NCBI RefSeq assembly: GCF_014230145.1
Contig: NZ_JACHVC010000001.1
Location: forward strand, 124,001-188,000
Reading direction: 5' to 3'
Length of the DNA: 64,000 bases
Origin: Pelagicoccus albus
GTDB taxonomy: Bacteria; Verrucomicrobiota; Verrucomicrobiia; Opitutales; Opitutaceae
Made by a program: the position numbers and the translations under genes. Shown here piece by piece: positions 44,915-57,016 of the stretch (its first letter is position 1; each line of letters opens with the position of its first letter). The notes under the pieces are model-generated. The model had not been told where the DNA came from. It worked only from the letters and a program-made list of their open reading frames with translations, and made no database searches.

Positions 44915-46317
44915 CCTTTGTCTGGAATCCTTTTAACTTCCTTAACGTACTCGAACGCGATTCTCTCCATGGCGGCGGTGCGGGTTTGGATCATATGCAT
45001 GACTAATCCATGGAGTATTAGGGCAGGAACCGCTATGATTAGTCCCAGTTCCGTGGTCACTAGCGCTTCGGATATGCCGCTGCTCAGGGATTTTGCATCG
45101 CCGGTACCGAAAACGGTTATTAGTGTGAAGGTCTTGATCATGCCGACTACGGTGCCCAGTAGCCCAAGTAAGGGGGCAGTGGCGGCTGTGAGGGCTAGGA
45201 CCGGAATGAATCGTTCGAGCCTAAGTTTGTATTCGAGAACTTCAGACAAGAGTGACTCTTCCAAAAGGTCGACAGTTTGGTTCGTGTTTTTGATGCCCGC
45301 GGTTAAAAGGGTTCTGACGCTGGAGCATGACTCGCTGATTGATTTTGCTGCGTTGTCGTAGTCTTCAGACTGAGCGTGGGAGACGATTGCAGATATGTTA
45401 TCGGGTGTGGCTGGAGCTTCGCTTTTGATACTTGCGATCTTAGCGAGTACGAGGACGAGGGAGATCGCTCCGAGGCTCATGATGACGTAGCCTACCCAGC
45501 CACCTTTTTGTAGATGCTGCCATGTGGATCCACGTTCTCGGTCTAGTTTCAGGGCGTTTAGGCTAGTGTCGATGGCCAGATAACCTTCCTTAGCCAAAGC
45601 TAAGCTTGAAATATTCAGATTGTTTTCAGCAGTCAATGGAACCGTTTTCGGTTCGATGGTTCCTGCGTTAGGTACGAGTAGTCCTGAGGCTGTCTTTTCG
45701 TCCGATGCGAAATAGCTCGCTGGTCCGAAACGGATGATTGTACCCGACTTTAGGATACCTTGCGGACTTAACGATGAGCCTTCGAAACGATATCCGCCGA
45801 TGCTCTGCTCAAGAAGTCCGATTGAAAGTTCGACGACATCTAGCTGAGCAGCTATATTCTGATCATAGCTACCGCTTTCAAGTCGAAGGGACTCGTTTAT
45901 CTCGGTGACTTCTTTTAGGAATCTCTGCTGTTCTGAAAAGTCGATACGACTCAGGAATTTATTCGAGAACTCTCGTAGGACGCCGTCTACGTAAGCCGAT
46001 ACGTTTTCGAGTTCCGATAGGGTTTCCTCTGCAAGGAGTTGTGTTTGCTCTCGCTCAAGTTTCTCGAGGTCGAGCAGTCTTAGTTGTTCCTTCCTCTCAA
46101 TTACGGTGCGATCAAGTTCGGTTGCCTCGCGAACAAGCAAGAGCTTCTCCTGGTTGATTGCTTCTACCGTTTCCTTGTATGTTGCAAGGGCTGCGTCTCT
46201 ATCCGATTCGAGCTTTGGCAAAACAGCATCGAGCTCGTTAGCCGTGATGCTTTGCCAGGTAAAAAGCAGCAAGGCGGACAGCCAAAATGTAGGGAGATGG
46301 GATCGATTAAATTTCAT
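44911..46317 (-). CDS. TtpC-like MotA/TolQ/ExbB protein with periplasmic coiled-coil domain
   Basis: A 468-residue protein. After a signal-like first segment (~10-26), residues ~28-120 form a coiled coil and ~120-260 a periplasmic domain, then a transmembrane helix (~272-292; VGYVIMSLGAISLVLVLAKI) and an ExbB-like core with [20 protein letters not shown] and ISEALVTTELGLIIAVPALIL. This layout matches TtpC, an extra component required by TonB2 systems of Vibrio. It presumably joins ExbB2-ExbD2-TonB2. Both ends overlap the neighbouring genes by ATGA. Confidence 0.9.
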   Translation of the reverse strand: MKFNRSHLPTFWLSALLLFTWQSITANELDAVLPKLESDRDAALATYKETVEAINQEKLLLVREATELDRTVIERKEQLRLLDLEKLEREQTQLLAEETLSELENVSAYVDGVLREFSNKFLSRIDFSEQQRFLKEVTEINESLRLESGSYDQNIAAQLDVVELSIGLLEQSIGGYRFEGSSLSPQGILKSGTIIRFGPASYFASDEKTASGLLVPNAGTIEPKTVPLTAENNLNISSLALAKEGYLAIDTSLNALKLDRERGSTWQHLQKGGWVGYVIMSLGAISLVLVLAKIASIKSEAPATPDNISAIVSHAQSEDYDNAAKSISESCSSVRTLLTAGIKNTNQTVDLLEESLLSEVLEYKLRLERFIPVLALTAATAPLLGLLGTVVGMIKTFTLITVFGTGDAKSLSSGISEALVTTELGLIIAVPALILHGLVMHMIQTRTAAMERIAFEYVKEVKRIPDKG

Positions 46318-47111
46318 TCCCTATCTAGGTCTATGGTTGTTAACCGCACGGGAAGTTCGGCGAATTTTGGCGTGGTGTCCCGGTCAAGCACGGAAAAGGC
46401 GGTGCTTATTTGTTGGGTGCTGGATTTTACTTCTGTCCAAACCCATTCTCCGGGAGCGGGGGTTAGAATCCAAGCTGAGCTGGAATCGCCGTTGACCGCT
46501 ACCCCCTGAGCGAGGCCAAGGTAAAGGATTCTCACCTCTTGGCTGCTTCCGTCTGGAAATGTGTGCAGACTGCGAACGTCCGAAAAGGTCTGGTTGAACT
46601 GTATTAAGTTTATAAGGATGCTTGTTACAGCCTGTATCCGGAGCGAAAGGTCTTCTTGCAGGGTTGCTCCCTCGAGAGTCCTCAGGCTCGGCGCTATCTT
46701 TTCTGTCAGGGGCGGGGGCGCATAGCGGGCTAAGCGAAGGGTTGCTGTTTGCAGGGATTCGATGCGATTTTTCAGGATCGCTTGTCCGTCCTGGAATTGA
46801 GCCAGATTGGTAGATGCCCTCTGGCTGGTGGCGAGATGGGTTTGGGCCTGAGCTTTGCTCTCTGCTATTTTTCGGTCCAGTTCCGCAATCGTTTGCCTAA
46901 GGGTGTAGAGGCTGTGCTGGAGGATTTCCTTATCTGTTTGCCAACCGCTTTTTTCGGAGGCTGCTCTGGTGTGAAGCTCGATCGTTTCGAGCGGTAGGCT
47001 TTTGGCTCTTTCGAGCGAGGTTTGGGGCAGGGCGCAGGGGGCGGAGATCAGGAGTGCCGCTGCCAGCCACTTTGCAAAAAAGGCAGTGGCGGATCGAGGC
47101 GTTTTTATCAT
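46314..47111 (-). CDS. DUF3450-like exported coiled-coil protein
   Basis: A 265-residue protein with a signal peptide (KWLAAALLISAPCALPQ) and a coiled coil over ~45-125, followed by a beta-rich part (RILYLGLAQGVAVNGDSSSAWIL, W near the end). DUF3450 proteins occupy this position, directly before TtpC, in TonB2 operons of marine Gammaproteobacteria. Its function is unknown; it probably acts in the periplasm with TtpC. The ATG is separated from the upstream gene by 12 bases. Confidence 0.8.
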   Translation of the reverse strand: MIKTPRSATAFFAKWLAAALLISAPCALPQTSLERAKSLPLETIELHTRAASEKSGWQTDKEILQHSLYTLRQTIAELDRKIAESKAQAQTHLATSQRASTNLAQFQDGQAILKNRIESLQTATLRLARYAPPPLTEKIAPSLRTLEGATLQEDLSLRIQAVTSILINLIQFNQTFSDVRSLHTFPDGSSQEVRILYLGLAQGVAVNGDSSSAWILTPAPGEWVWTEVKSSTQQISTAFSVLDRDTTPKFAELPVRLTTIDLDRE

Positions 47112-47123
47112 AAGCGAACGAGG

Positions 47124-48857
47124 TTAATTCGAAGCAACGGAAGCTGATTCTTGGGGCCACTTGGCAAGTGTGTCAGCGTAGGATAGAATAATGCTGGGAA
47201 CACTCCCTCCCGGGCTGGAGGCAATTTCGGAGAGGAGTCTGATTTTAGTAGCGGTATCGAGCTTTGTGCTTTGGGTGGATTGTTGGGATAGTTGAATCGC
47301 AAGGGCCTTAGCGATCAGTGTTTCTTGACCGTTTTGCTGTCCGGTGGCGTAAGTTTTTTGGGCTAATTCGGAGAGGGCTGCTTTGAGCTGACGGGAACAG
47401 TCCGCTCCAAAATCGAGTAGGAATAGCTTTCGCGCGGATTCCCTGGCTTCGTCGCTATAGTTTCCTTTTGCGGCAGTGAGGTCGCGGGGGTGGGCTCCTA
47501 TGGTTTCGAACCAGCTGTTGTTGTGTTCGGTGGTGGGTTGCCGGCTCACTTCTGAACTTTGTAGTAGTGGAGATGATACGGAAAGCTTTGCGGTGGTTTT
47601 GAAGTTAACTTCGATGGAGCGTTGGCTGTATTCGTAGGGAGTCTCCTCTCCCATTTTGTGTAGGGTAGGGGGCGTTTTTGACAGCTCCTCTAGAATGCGC
47701 TCATGGGGAGGTTCAGGCAATTGGGGCTGACTAAGGTTTCGTAGGTTGACCTGTTTTTTGAGCTCGTACTCGACCTGCCTAGCACCTTCGCTTGTATTGA
47801 GAATCTGCCCTTCTGTCAGGTCTGGATTTTCCTCTCGGGCTCTTTCGATGACTAGACGTTTTGAATCGTCTCGAATCTCGTCGATTTCCTCGAGGTAGTA
47901 GCGATGCTCAGTATCGTAGAATCGTTCGATATCGTCCTTGTAGTCCCGGTCGGCGTTTTCGTAGAGCTCCAATAGTTTGGCGAATTTTGGATTTTCAGTG
48001 GCTGTGGCCTGGCCGGGTATTTTCGACTCTATGGTCTTTTGCGTTTCAGCCACTTGCTCTTCTAGTGGCGCGAGCTCGATCGTGCTGAATATTTCAATGG
48101 GAATGTCTGCGGGCGTCGCGTCTTCATCGAACTTGAGTTGGAAACTGCTTCCCCAAGTGCGGCGTAAGGAGCTTTTCAATACGGGCCAAAGCGGCTGGCT
48201 GCCTCCTTGGAGGTCGATCCGCAGGCCAAGTCCGGGAGTCGCCCCGCCGAGCATGCGAGCTGTCAAGATCTCGAAGGCTTCGGAGGTGGTTTGCTTTCCA
48301 ACTTTACCCTGTATCGCACGGTCTAATTCTGTATGAAGCAGGTCTTCAAAAGGGGTGGTTAATCCAGATGCCTTGATCGTGGTCGCTATGTTCGACAGTT
48401 CCTCGAGGGCCCCGTTTTTGTTCAATTCTGAGAGCGTGTCGGCTAAATCCCTTTTGAATTCGGACTCCGCCAAAGTCTGGGCGAGAGCTTCGTCTGCCAA
48501 GAAGTAGTTTGAGTAAGCTGCCAGCGAATTTAGGCGAGTAGAGATGGGCCTGCTTGATTCCGCTGCGTTTTCAATGGCCGACAAGATGGTCGCCCTCTGC
48601 TGGAGAAGTCGGTCCAGTTGCTTTTTGGCTCGAGGAGTAGGGGTGCTTTCTAGAATTTTCCTGGCGACATCAATTCTGAAGCTCAAATTGTAAGCTTCCA
48701 ATTCCTTGAGGTCGTGCTGCAGCTTGTTGGCGGTACTGCTTGCTATTTTCTCGTCCGAAAGGTTCGGGATGCGTTTCGCCCAGAGGCTCGGGGTTGCTCC
48801 CAAGCTGGTTAGCGCGACAAGGGTAAGAGTAAAACGGCACGTGTGGTATTTGCCCAT
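47124..48857 (-). CDS. Uncharacterised exported protein, first gene of the TonB2-type operon
   Basis: I do not recognise a family for this 577-residue protein. It has a signal peptide (FTLTLVALTSLGATPSLWA) and is largely helical, with many charged heptads (~35-170 and ~275-380, such as YENADRDYKDDIERFYDTEHRYYLEEIDEI). There is no transmembrane segment and no obvious catalytic motif. It is 12 bases before the DUF3450-like gene and clearly belongs to the operon; Vibrio TonB2 operons lack such a gene as far as I know. A structural or regulatory partner of the TonB2/TtpC complex in the periplasm is the simplest guess. Confidence 0.85.
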   Translation of the reverse strand: MGKYHTCRFTLTLVALTSLGATPSLWAKRIPNLSDEKIASSTANKLQHDLKELEAYNLSFRIDVARKILESTPTPRAKKQLDRLLQQRATILSAIENAAESSRPISTRLNSLAAYSNYFLADEALAQTLAESEFKRDLADTLSELNKNGALEELSNIATTIKASGLTTPFEDLLHTELDRAIQGKVGKQTTSEAFEILTARMLGGATPGLGLRIDLQGGSQPLWPVLKSSLRRTWGSSFQLKFDEDATPADIPIEIFSTIELAPLEEQVAETQKTIESKIPGQATATENPKFAKLLELYENADRDYKDDIERFYDTEHRYYLEEIDEIRDDSKRLVIERAREENPDLTEGQILNTSEGARQVEYELKKQVNLRNLSQPQLPEPPHERILEELSKTPPTLHKMGEETPYEYSQRSIEVNFKTTAKLSVSSPLLQSSEVSRQPTTEHNNSWFETIGAHPRDLTAAKGNYSDEARESARKLFLLDFGADCSRQLKAALSELAQKTYATGQQNGQETLIAKALAIQLSQQSTQSTKLDTATKIRLLSEIASSPGGSVPSIILSYADTLAKWPQESASVASN

Positions 48858-49239
48858 GGCTTTTGGGGTATGGGGTTGGCTAGAACAATTCGCGAAGGTT
48901 AGCCGGCGTTTCGATGGCAGGCAACCTTGGTGGTTTCCTTACAGTAAAAAGAAACGGGTACGAATGAGATCGTGATCTTATTTCTTGAAAAATGCTATTC
49001 CGAAGCGGAAACGAAATTGCTGGGAAGCGAGTTTTTTTGATCTCCCGATTCCCTTCGTTTGTTGGCGAGCGCTTTTTTGATGCCTGTATTTTTGGAATGG
49101 GAGTCGAAGCGGTGGCTACCCTTTCGATTGCTTGGCCCTTTCATTAGAGCGGGAAAATCAGCCAACTGGAGATGAATGAAAATAATTAATCGAATTTAAC
49201 AAAAATAAGAAATGTGGTAATTTGAACATTGTTAGGTTT
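48858..49239. other. Divergent intergenic region between the TonB2 operon and nitrate reductase genes
   Basis: About 380 bases with no gene; AT-rich towards the nitrate reductase side. Promoters for both directions must lie here. I could not assign the TonB2-side promoter; the right-hand end runs into the sigma-54-like element at 49240. Confidence 0.4.
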
Positions 49240-49255
49240 TGGCGCGGACGTGGCT
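49240..49255 (+). promoter_or_regulatory. Sigma-54-like -24/-12 element upstream of the DmsBC-NasA operon
   Basis: TGGCGCGGACGTGGCT matches 10 of 12 informative positions of the sigma-54 consensus with GG at -24 and GC at -12. Transcription would start near 49266, which leaves a 16-base leader before the ATG at 49282 and rules out the upstream TTG at 49222. Confidence 0.45.
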
Positions 49256-49281
49256 CAGCGGCTTGTGAGATCAAGACGGAA

Positions 49282-50849
49282 ATGAGCGAGCTGATAGACC
49301 TGAAGGATAAGACGTTGATCGACATGTTGCTGGAGGAGCAGCAGCAAGTTGGTACGCCTGTGGGCCGTTTCGCTGATGCGGCGGAAAGTGAATCCGGCGG
49401 TCAGGGCGGACGCTTCGGCGACCTGATTCCTCTTTCGGCTCCCCGAAAGGGTGAGCAATATGCCTTTCAGGTGGATCTTGACCGCTGCTCTGGCTGCAAG
49501 GGGTGTGTAACGGCCTGCCATAGCCTAAATGGCTTGGATGAAGACGAGACTTGGAGGGATATTGGCTCTCTCGTGGGTGAGGGTGAGCAGGGGCCCTATC
49601 TCCAAACCGTTACCACTGCGTGTCATCATTGTGTGGAGCCGGGTTGCCTTATCGGATGTCCGGTCAACGCCTATGAGAAGGACGAGGCGAGTGGGATTGT
49701 CCTCCATTTGGACGACCAATGCATTGGGTGCCAGTATTGCGTGCTCAAATGTCCCTACGATGTACCCAAGTATAGCAGCAAGCGTGGTGTGGTGCGAAAG
49801 TGCGACATGTGCCACTCCAGATTGTCCTCGGGGGAGGCGCCTGCTTGCGTGCAGGCTTGTCCGCATGAGGCTATCAAGATCGTGACTGTGGAGACGAACG
49901 AAGTGCTAGCCAAATCTTCTCGGGGAGGGGGCTTTTTGCCGGCCTCTCCAGATCCGTCCTACACCAAGCCTTCGACGAGTTATATATCGAGCAAGAAGCT
50001 GCCGGATAATCTGGTGGCAGCGGATGCCCATGTCCTTAGGCCGCAGCACACCCACTGGCCTTTGGTTGGCCTTTTGGCACTAAGTCAGATTGGCATAGGC
50101 GGTTTCTTGGCCTCGGCGTTTTCCTGGGAAAGGGGGGGCGATATCGCCTACGCGATCGCTTGGGGCGTATTGCACGTTGGCTTGCTCTGCAGCGCTCTTC
50201 ACCTTGGTCAACCGCTCAAGGCCTGGCGGATATTCGTAGGTTTCCGCCGCTCTTGGCTAAGTCGAGAGGCAGTGGTTTTGGGATTTTGCTCGGGGATTTC
50301 GATTCCCGCTTTGGGAGCTATCTGTCTTGGCTGGTTTGGTTTCTCTGACTACGCGGCGGCAGTCGGGCCTTGGGGTAAGGTAGCCGCTTGGGCCTCAGCT
50401 CTGGTTGGGCTTATCGGAGTCCTTACCTCTGTATTTATATACGTGGATACGCAGCGGAGCTTTTGGAGGCTTCGCATCTCGGCATTCAAATTTTATGGCT
50501 CTGTGGTTTTGGGCGCTTTATCGTTTGCCGCAATTGCGGCTGGGGGTGTCGGTTTATTCGAGGTTTTGTCAATAAACCTTGTTCTGGCCCTGAAGCTATT
50601 TGGGGAGTGGAAATCGCTGCACGAGAACGCGGTTACGGTTAGACTGGTAGAAGGTCCTTTGTCCACAATTTGGAAGCTCAGGCTCTTTTCTGCCGCTGTA
50701 GTTGCCGCAACAGTGGTATTGGGATATTTTTTAGGAGGGCTGTGGCTCGCGTTAGTTGGCTTGGCCTCAGTTTGCTTAAGTGAATTGTTGGAGCGCGTCT
50801 TGTATTTCAAGGCAGTTAACGCTCCTAAAATGCCTGGAGGACATAACGG

Positions 50850-50853
<4 letters not shown>
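49282..50853 (+). CDS. DmsB-DmsC fusion: iron-sulfur electron-transfer and membrane-anchor protein
   Basis: A 523-residue fusion. Residues ~55-215 form a ferredoxin-like DmsB part with four cysteine clusters ([59 protein letters not shown]) for four [4Fe-4S] centres. Residues ~245-515 hold eight or so transmembrane helices in the DmsC pattern, which oxidises quinol. There is no Tat or Sec signal, so the iron-sulfur part is cytoplasmic. Its stop overlaps nasA (ATGA), which strongly suggests it feeds quinol electrons to the nitrate reductase instead of ferredoxin or NADH. The ATG at 49282 is chosen over an upstream TTG because of the promoter at 49240. Confidence 0.9.
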
Positions 50854-53063
<2,210 letters not shown>

Positions 53064-53397
53064 TTGAAGGCCCTTTTTCAACACCTAGCTTTTCTTGCCT
53101 GCTTAATTTTGAAAGAGTGAATAAAATTAATTAAGTTGATAAGAATTATAAAAAATAGACATATAAAAACAAGCAGGCGATCCTTGGTTAAATACCCGAA
53201 AAACGATTAATTTAGACCAAAATTTTTTTAATGCAGGGAGCGAAAATCATTTCTGAAGTTTGCAAGTGATTGATTAATAGCTGTTAGCGACATGTTTAGT
53301 TCGCTTTGGGAAATGGTTTTTTCGGAACTTGCAGCCTGAGAGAAAATGTCCGGCTGAGTGTGGCATCGGGAGTGCTAAATGTAAGGAACTAAGAAAG
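53064..53397 (+). promoter_or_regulatory. nasA-nirA intergenic region with a sigma-54-like element
   Basis: An AT-rich stretch without a gene. TGGCATCGGGAGTGCT at 53361-53376 matches 9 of 12 informative positions of the sigma-54 consensus with correct spacing. Transcription from it would start near 53387, only ~10 bases before the nirA ATG and within its AAGGA ribosome-binding site, so it is the weakest of the four candidates by position. Confidence 0.35.
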
Positions 53398-55146
53398 ATG
53401 ACTACTTTGAATCAGACTTTTACCACCGAACAAAAGGAGTATCTAGCCGGCTTTTTCGCAGGAGCGAGCCAGCGAGGTTTCTCTCCTTTTTTGGGGAAAA
53501 AATCCGATGGTAAGTACACAGCGGATACGGAGTCTTCGTCATCTGGAGCTGAGGTCCTCTACGGCACTCCTGTGGATGATCTCTGTAAGGAAGAGCGGAT
53601 TAAGCTAGAAAAGAATGGCTTAGACGCCTACGAAGACATTCTCCGTCACGCTGAGTCAAATATGATGCCTGATGGGCCTGATGTTTTCCGTTTCAAGTTT
53701 TACGGGCTATTCAACGTGGCTCCTGCTCAGGAGAACCTGATGCTGCGCTGCCGTATCCCAGGTGGGATCATGCGTTCTCACCAGCTTGTAGGTATGGCTG
53801 AAATGGCAGAGGAGTGGGCAGGTGGGTACTCGCACATCACCACACGGGCAAATTTTCAGCTCCGCGAGATTCAGCCTAAAAATGCGGTCAAGGTACTAGA
53901 TAAGCTGGTTGACTTAGGGCTAACTTCGCGAGGAGCGGGTGCGGACAACTTGAGAAACATCACTGGCTCTGCGACTTCGGGCATAGATCCAGACGAGGTA
54001 TACGATGTCCAGCCTCTGACGCGGGCGATGCATCACTTGATTCTAAATACCAGAGAGTTCTACGGACTGCCGCGAAAGTTCAATATTTCTTTCGATGGCG
54101 GTGGGGCTATGAGCGTCTGTGCGGATACAAATGACATCGCTTTCTACGCCGTCCGAGTGGGTGAGGGGAAAGCGGTAGAGCCGGGGATATATTTCCGAGT
54201 TCAGTTGGCTGGTATCACGGGTCACAAGCAATTTGCCAAGGATTGCGGCATCCTAATCAAGCCAGGGCAATGCCTCGCAGTGGCTGCAGCCATGATTCGA
54301 GTATTCATCGAGAACGGCGATCGTACTAATCGTAAAAAGGCTCGTTTGAAGTACCTGATCGACAAATGGGGCGACCAAAAATTTGTGGAAGAGACCGAGT
54401 CAAAACTAGACTTCGATCTAGTGCGCATGGAGTTGAAAGAGTGCGATTCGCGTCGCTCGATCAAGCGACACAGCCACCTTGGAATCCATCCCCAGCTGCA
54501 AGAAGGCTTGAGCTATGTGGGCGTGCGAGTTCCAGTTGGAAAGATGCTCCCTGAGCAGATGAAATCGGTTGCGAGCCTAGCCGAAAGATTTGGAAGCGGA
54601 GAGATACGCCTAACGGTTTGGCAGAATCTATTGATTACGAATGTTCGTAATGAAGATGTTGATACGCTTGTAGCTGAAGTCGAGAAGATTGGATTCGATT
54701 GCAAAGCGGATCCCATCCTTGGCGGTATCATTGCTTGTACTGGAAATTTTGGGTGCAAGTATGCTTCAGCGGATACAAAGTCCAACGCGGTGGAACTCGG
54801 AGACTATCTGAAAAAGGAAGTCGAGATGGATTTGCCAATCAATATCCACGTAACTGGCTGTCAGCACTCATGTGCCCAACATTACATTGGCGACATCGGG
54901 ATGCAGTCGGTGAAGGTTAAGGTCGGAGATGAATCCGTCGAAGGTTACAGCGTCGTGATCGGCGGAGGCGTGGACAACGAACAGGCAGTTGCCAAGGAGG
55001 TCTTCAAGAGTGTGCCTTTCACGGAAATAAAACCTCTGGTGGCAAAAATTATGAATAGCTACCTCAGCCAAAGGGATGCTGGGCAAAGCTTCGTTGAATT
55101 CGCGAAAGACAAGAGTGTCGAGGAATTGCAAGCTTTGGCCAACTGA
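53398..55146 (+). CDS. nirA: NirA-type assimilatory nitrite reductase
   Basis: A 582-residue siroheme/[4Fe-4S] enzyme reducing nitrite to ammonium with six electrons. It has the repeated ferredoxin-like and catalytic halves of the family: [53 protein letters not shown], and HSHLGIHPQ. The cluster ligands Cys447 and Cys453 (CTGNFGC) and Cys488 and Cys492 (GCQHSC) are all present. The N-terminus has a short motif [15 protein letters not shown] that is also found in the adjacent flavoprotein. The ATG at 53398 gives the family N-terminus. A dedicated diflavin reductase follows after 43 bases, suggesting NADPH rather than ferredoxin as donor. Sulfite reductase is an alternative, but the context favours nitrite. 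Confidence 0.92.
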   Translation: MTTLNQTFTTEQKEYLAGFFAGASQRGFSPFLGKKSDGKYTADTESSSSGAEVLYGTPVDDLCKEERIKLEKNGLDAYEDILRHAESNMMPDGPDVFRFKFYGLFNVAPAQENLMLRCRIPGGIMRSHQLVGMAEMAEEWAGGYSHITTRANFQLREIQPKNAVKVLDKLVDLGLTSRGAGADNLRNITGSATSGIDPDEVYDVQPLTRAMHHLILNTREFYGLPRKFNISFDGGGAMSVCADTNDIAFYAVRVGEGKAVEPGIYFRVQLAGITGHKQFAKDCGILIKPGQCLAVAAAMIRVFIENGDRTNRKKARLKYLIDKWGDQKFVEETESKLDFDLVRMELKECDSRRSIKRHSHLGIHPQLQEGLSYVGVRVPVGKMLPEQMKSVASLAERFGSGEIRLTVWQNLLITNVRNEDVDTLVAEVEKIGFDCKADPILGGIIACTGNFGCKYASADTKSNAVELGDYLKKEVEMDLPINIHVTGCQHSCAQHYIGDIGMQSVKVKVGDESVEGYSVVIGGGVDNEQAVAKEVFKSVPFTEIKPLVAKIMNSYLSQRDAGQSFVEFAKDKSVEELQALAN

Positions 55147-55189
55147 TTCGAAACGGTAAGGGAAAACAATTACACACGGGAAAAATACA

Positions 55190-56899
55190 GTGAACGCTCC
55201 ATTTATTCCAGAAAACGCACCATTCAGTGTTGAGCAGAGAGCATGGCTTAACGGCTTTCTAGCTGGAATGTTTTCCAGTCAGGACGCGGGAGAGGTGGGG
55301 CAGCCTGCAGCCGCAAAACCGCTAACCATTTTGTGGGGATCCCAAACTGGCAACAGTGAGGGGCTAGCTCGAAAAGTTGCCAAGACTTTGGGTGGTAAAG
55401 GTTTCGAACCGACTGTTTGCGATCTTGGAGAATACGATGTCGCCAAGCTTAGCGAAGAGTCGTTAGTGCTGATAATCACCTCCACCTTTGGGGAGGGAGA
55501 GCCTCCTGACAATGCGGCTGGTTTCTACGATTGGTTGCTGAGTGACGCTGCTCCAGAATTCAAGAGCTTGAAGTATTCTGTACTCGCGTTGGGAGATTCA
55601 AACTACCCAGATTTTTGTAAGTGTGGAGTGGATATCGACCTACGTCTAAAGGCTCTCGGAGCTACGCCTATCGTTGAGCGTGTCGATTGCGATGCGGACT
55701 ACGATGACGAGTTTGAGGCATGGCTCACTTCTGTGGAAGAAGCTGCAGGAGCGGCTACCGCCGAGGCAGCGGCTTCGGAGGTTGAGGCAGAGGAACCCGC
55801 TTACGGAAAGAAAAACCCTTTTCCTGCGAAGTTGCTGAACAACTACAACTTGAATGGAGAAGATTCAGCCAAGCAAACTCGGCATGTGGAGATCTCCCTC
55901 GAAGGCTCGGGGCTCAGCTACGAGCCAGGCGATGCCCTTGCTGTAATGCCTGTTAACGATCCTGAATACGTAGAAGATTTCCTCAAGGCGGCAGGTCTTA
56001 CTGGTGAAGAAGCTGTTGAAGGCAAAACCTTGCGGGAGGTTCTCACTGAAAACTACGATATCACCAATTTGACTCTGAAGGGGCTCAAAGCCTATGCGGA
56101 GTTGAGTGGAAGTACGAAGCTCAAGGAACTCGCTGAAGACAAAGAAGCCTTCAAGGGCTACGTCTGGGGGCGCCAGTTCATTGATCTGCTCATTGAGGAG
56201 CCTACCAGCTTCGAATCCCCGGAATCTCTCCTTAGATTGTTGGGTAAGCTCTCGCCTCGTTTGTATTCAATTTCTTCGAGTCCAAACGCGCATAAGGATG
56301 AGGTCCACGTCACAGTAGGAGTGGTGAGCTACGATGCTCATGGGCGTTCACGTAAAGGGGTTTGTTCGAATTTCCTAGCGAATCACGATGGGAGTTCTCC
56401 GGTGCGAATTTACTTCCATCACACGACTTCATTCAAGTTGCCGGAGGATCCAACGACACCCGTCATAATGGTAGGTCCTGGTACAGGTATCGCTCCGTTC
56501 AGAGCGTACCTTGAGGAGCGCGATGCTACGAATGCTAGCGGCAAGAACTGGCTCTTCTTTGGAGATCAGCACGCAGCCAGCGACTTCCTTTATGAGGAAC
56601 AATTAAGCCAATACCTTGAGAGCGGAGTGCTTACCCGTCTAGAAACGGCGTTTTCACGGGATCAGGAAAAGAAAATTTATGTGCAGGACCGAATGTTGGA
56701 GCATGGCAAGGAACTCTATGCCTGGCTCGAGCAGGGCGGGCATTTCTATGTTTGCGGCGATGCTTCAAGGATGGCCAAGGACGTAGATTCCGCGCTTCAC
56801 CAAGTGGTCGCGGAATACGGAAACAAGAGTATCGAAGAAGCAGAAGCTTACGTGGAAGCGATGAAAAAATCCAAACGCTACCTACGCGACGTCTACTAA
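55190..56899 (+). CDS. CysJ-like NADPH diflavin reductase, probable partner of NirA
   Basis: A 569-residue diflavin protein starting at GTG. The N-terminal motif FSVEQRAWLNGFLAGMF (residues ~12-28) precedes a flavodoxin domain (TILWGSQTGNSEGLARKVA, ITSTFGEGEPPDNA, ALGDSNYPDFCKCG), an acidic Ala-rich linker (~185-205), the FAD domain (SPRLYSISSSP, GVCSNFLA) and the NADP-binding domain (MVGPGTGIAPFRAYLEER, and C-terminal RYLRDVY). The family is the flavoprotein of sulfite reductase, which passes electrons from NADPH via FAD and FMN to a siroheme subunit. Here the only siroheme gene is nirA, 43 bases upstream. Direct donation of NADPH electrons to nitrite reduction is inferred from this pairing. 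Confidence 0.92.
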   Translation: MNAPFIPENAPFSVEQRAWLNGFLAGMFSSQDAGEVGQPAAAKPLTILWGSQTGNSEGLARKVAKTLGGKGFEPTVCDLGEYDVAKLSEESLVLIITSTFGEGEPPDNAAGFYDWLLSDAAPEFKSLKYSVLALGDSNYPDFCKCGVDIDLRLKALGATPIVERVDCDADYDDEFEAWLTSVEEAAGAATAEAAASEVEAEEPAYGKKNPFPAKLLNNYNLNGEDSAKQTRHVEISLEGSGLSYEPGDALAVMPVNDPEYVEDFLKAAGLTGEEAVEGKTLREVLTENYDITNLTLKGLKAYAELSGSTKLKELAEDKEAFKGYVWGRQFIDLLIEEPTSFESPESLLRLLGKLSPRLYSISSSPNAHKDEVHVTVGVVSYDAHGRSRKGVCSNFLANHDGSSPVRIYFHHTTSFKLPEDPTTPVIMVGPGTGIAPFRAYLEERDATNASGKNWLFFGDQHAASDFLYEEQLSQYLESGVLTRLETAFSRDQEKKIYVQDRMLEHGKELYAWLEQGGHFYVCGDASRMAKDVDSALHQVVAEYGNKSIEEAEAYVEAMKKSKRYLRDVY

Positions 56900-57016
56900 A
56901 CTAATTCCAACTCGCAGGACGAGAAATTACCCCATCGAATCTCCTTATCAAAACATGAGGCCAACCATGCTTGGTACCTGAATCAGAAAATAACTACACT
57001 AAGAAAACAGAACAAG

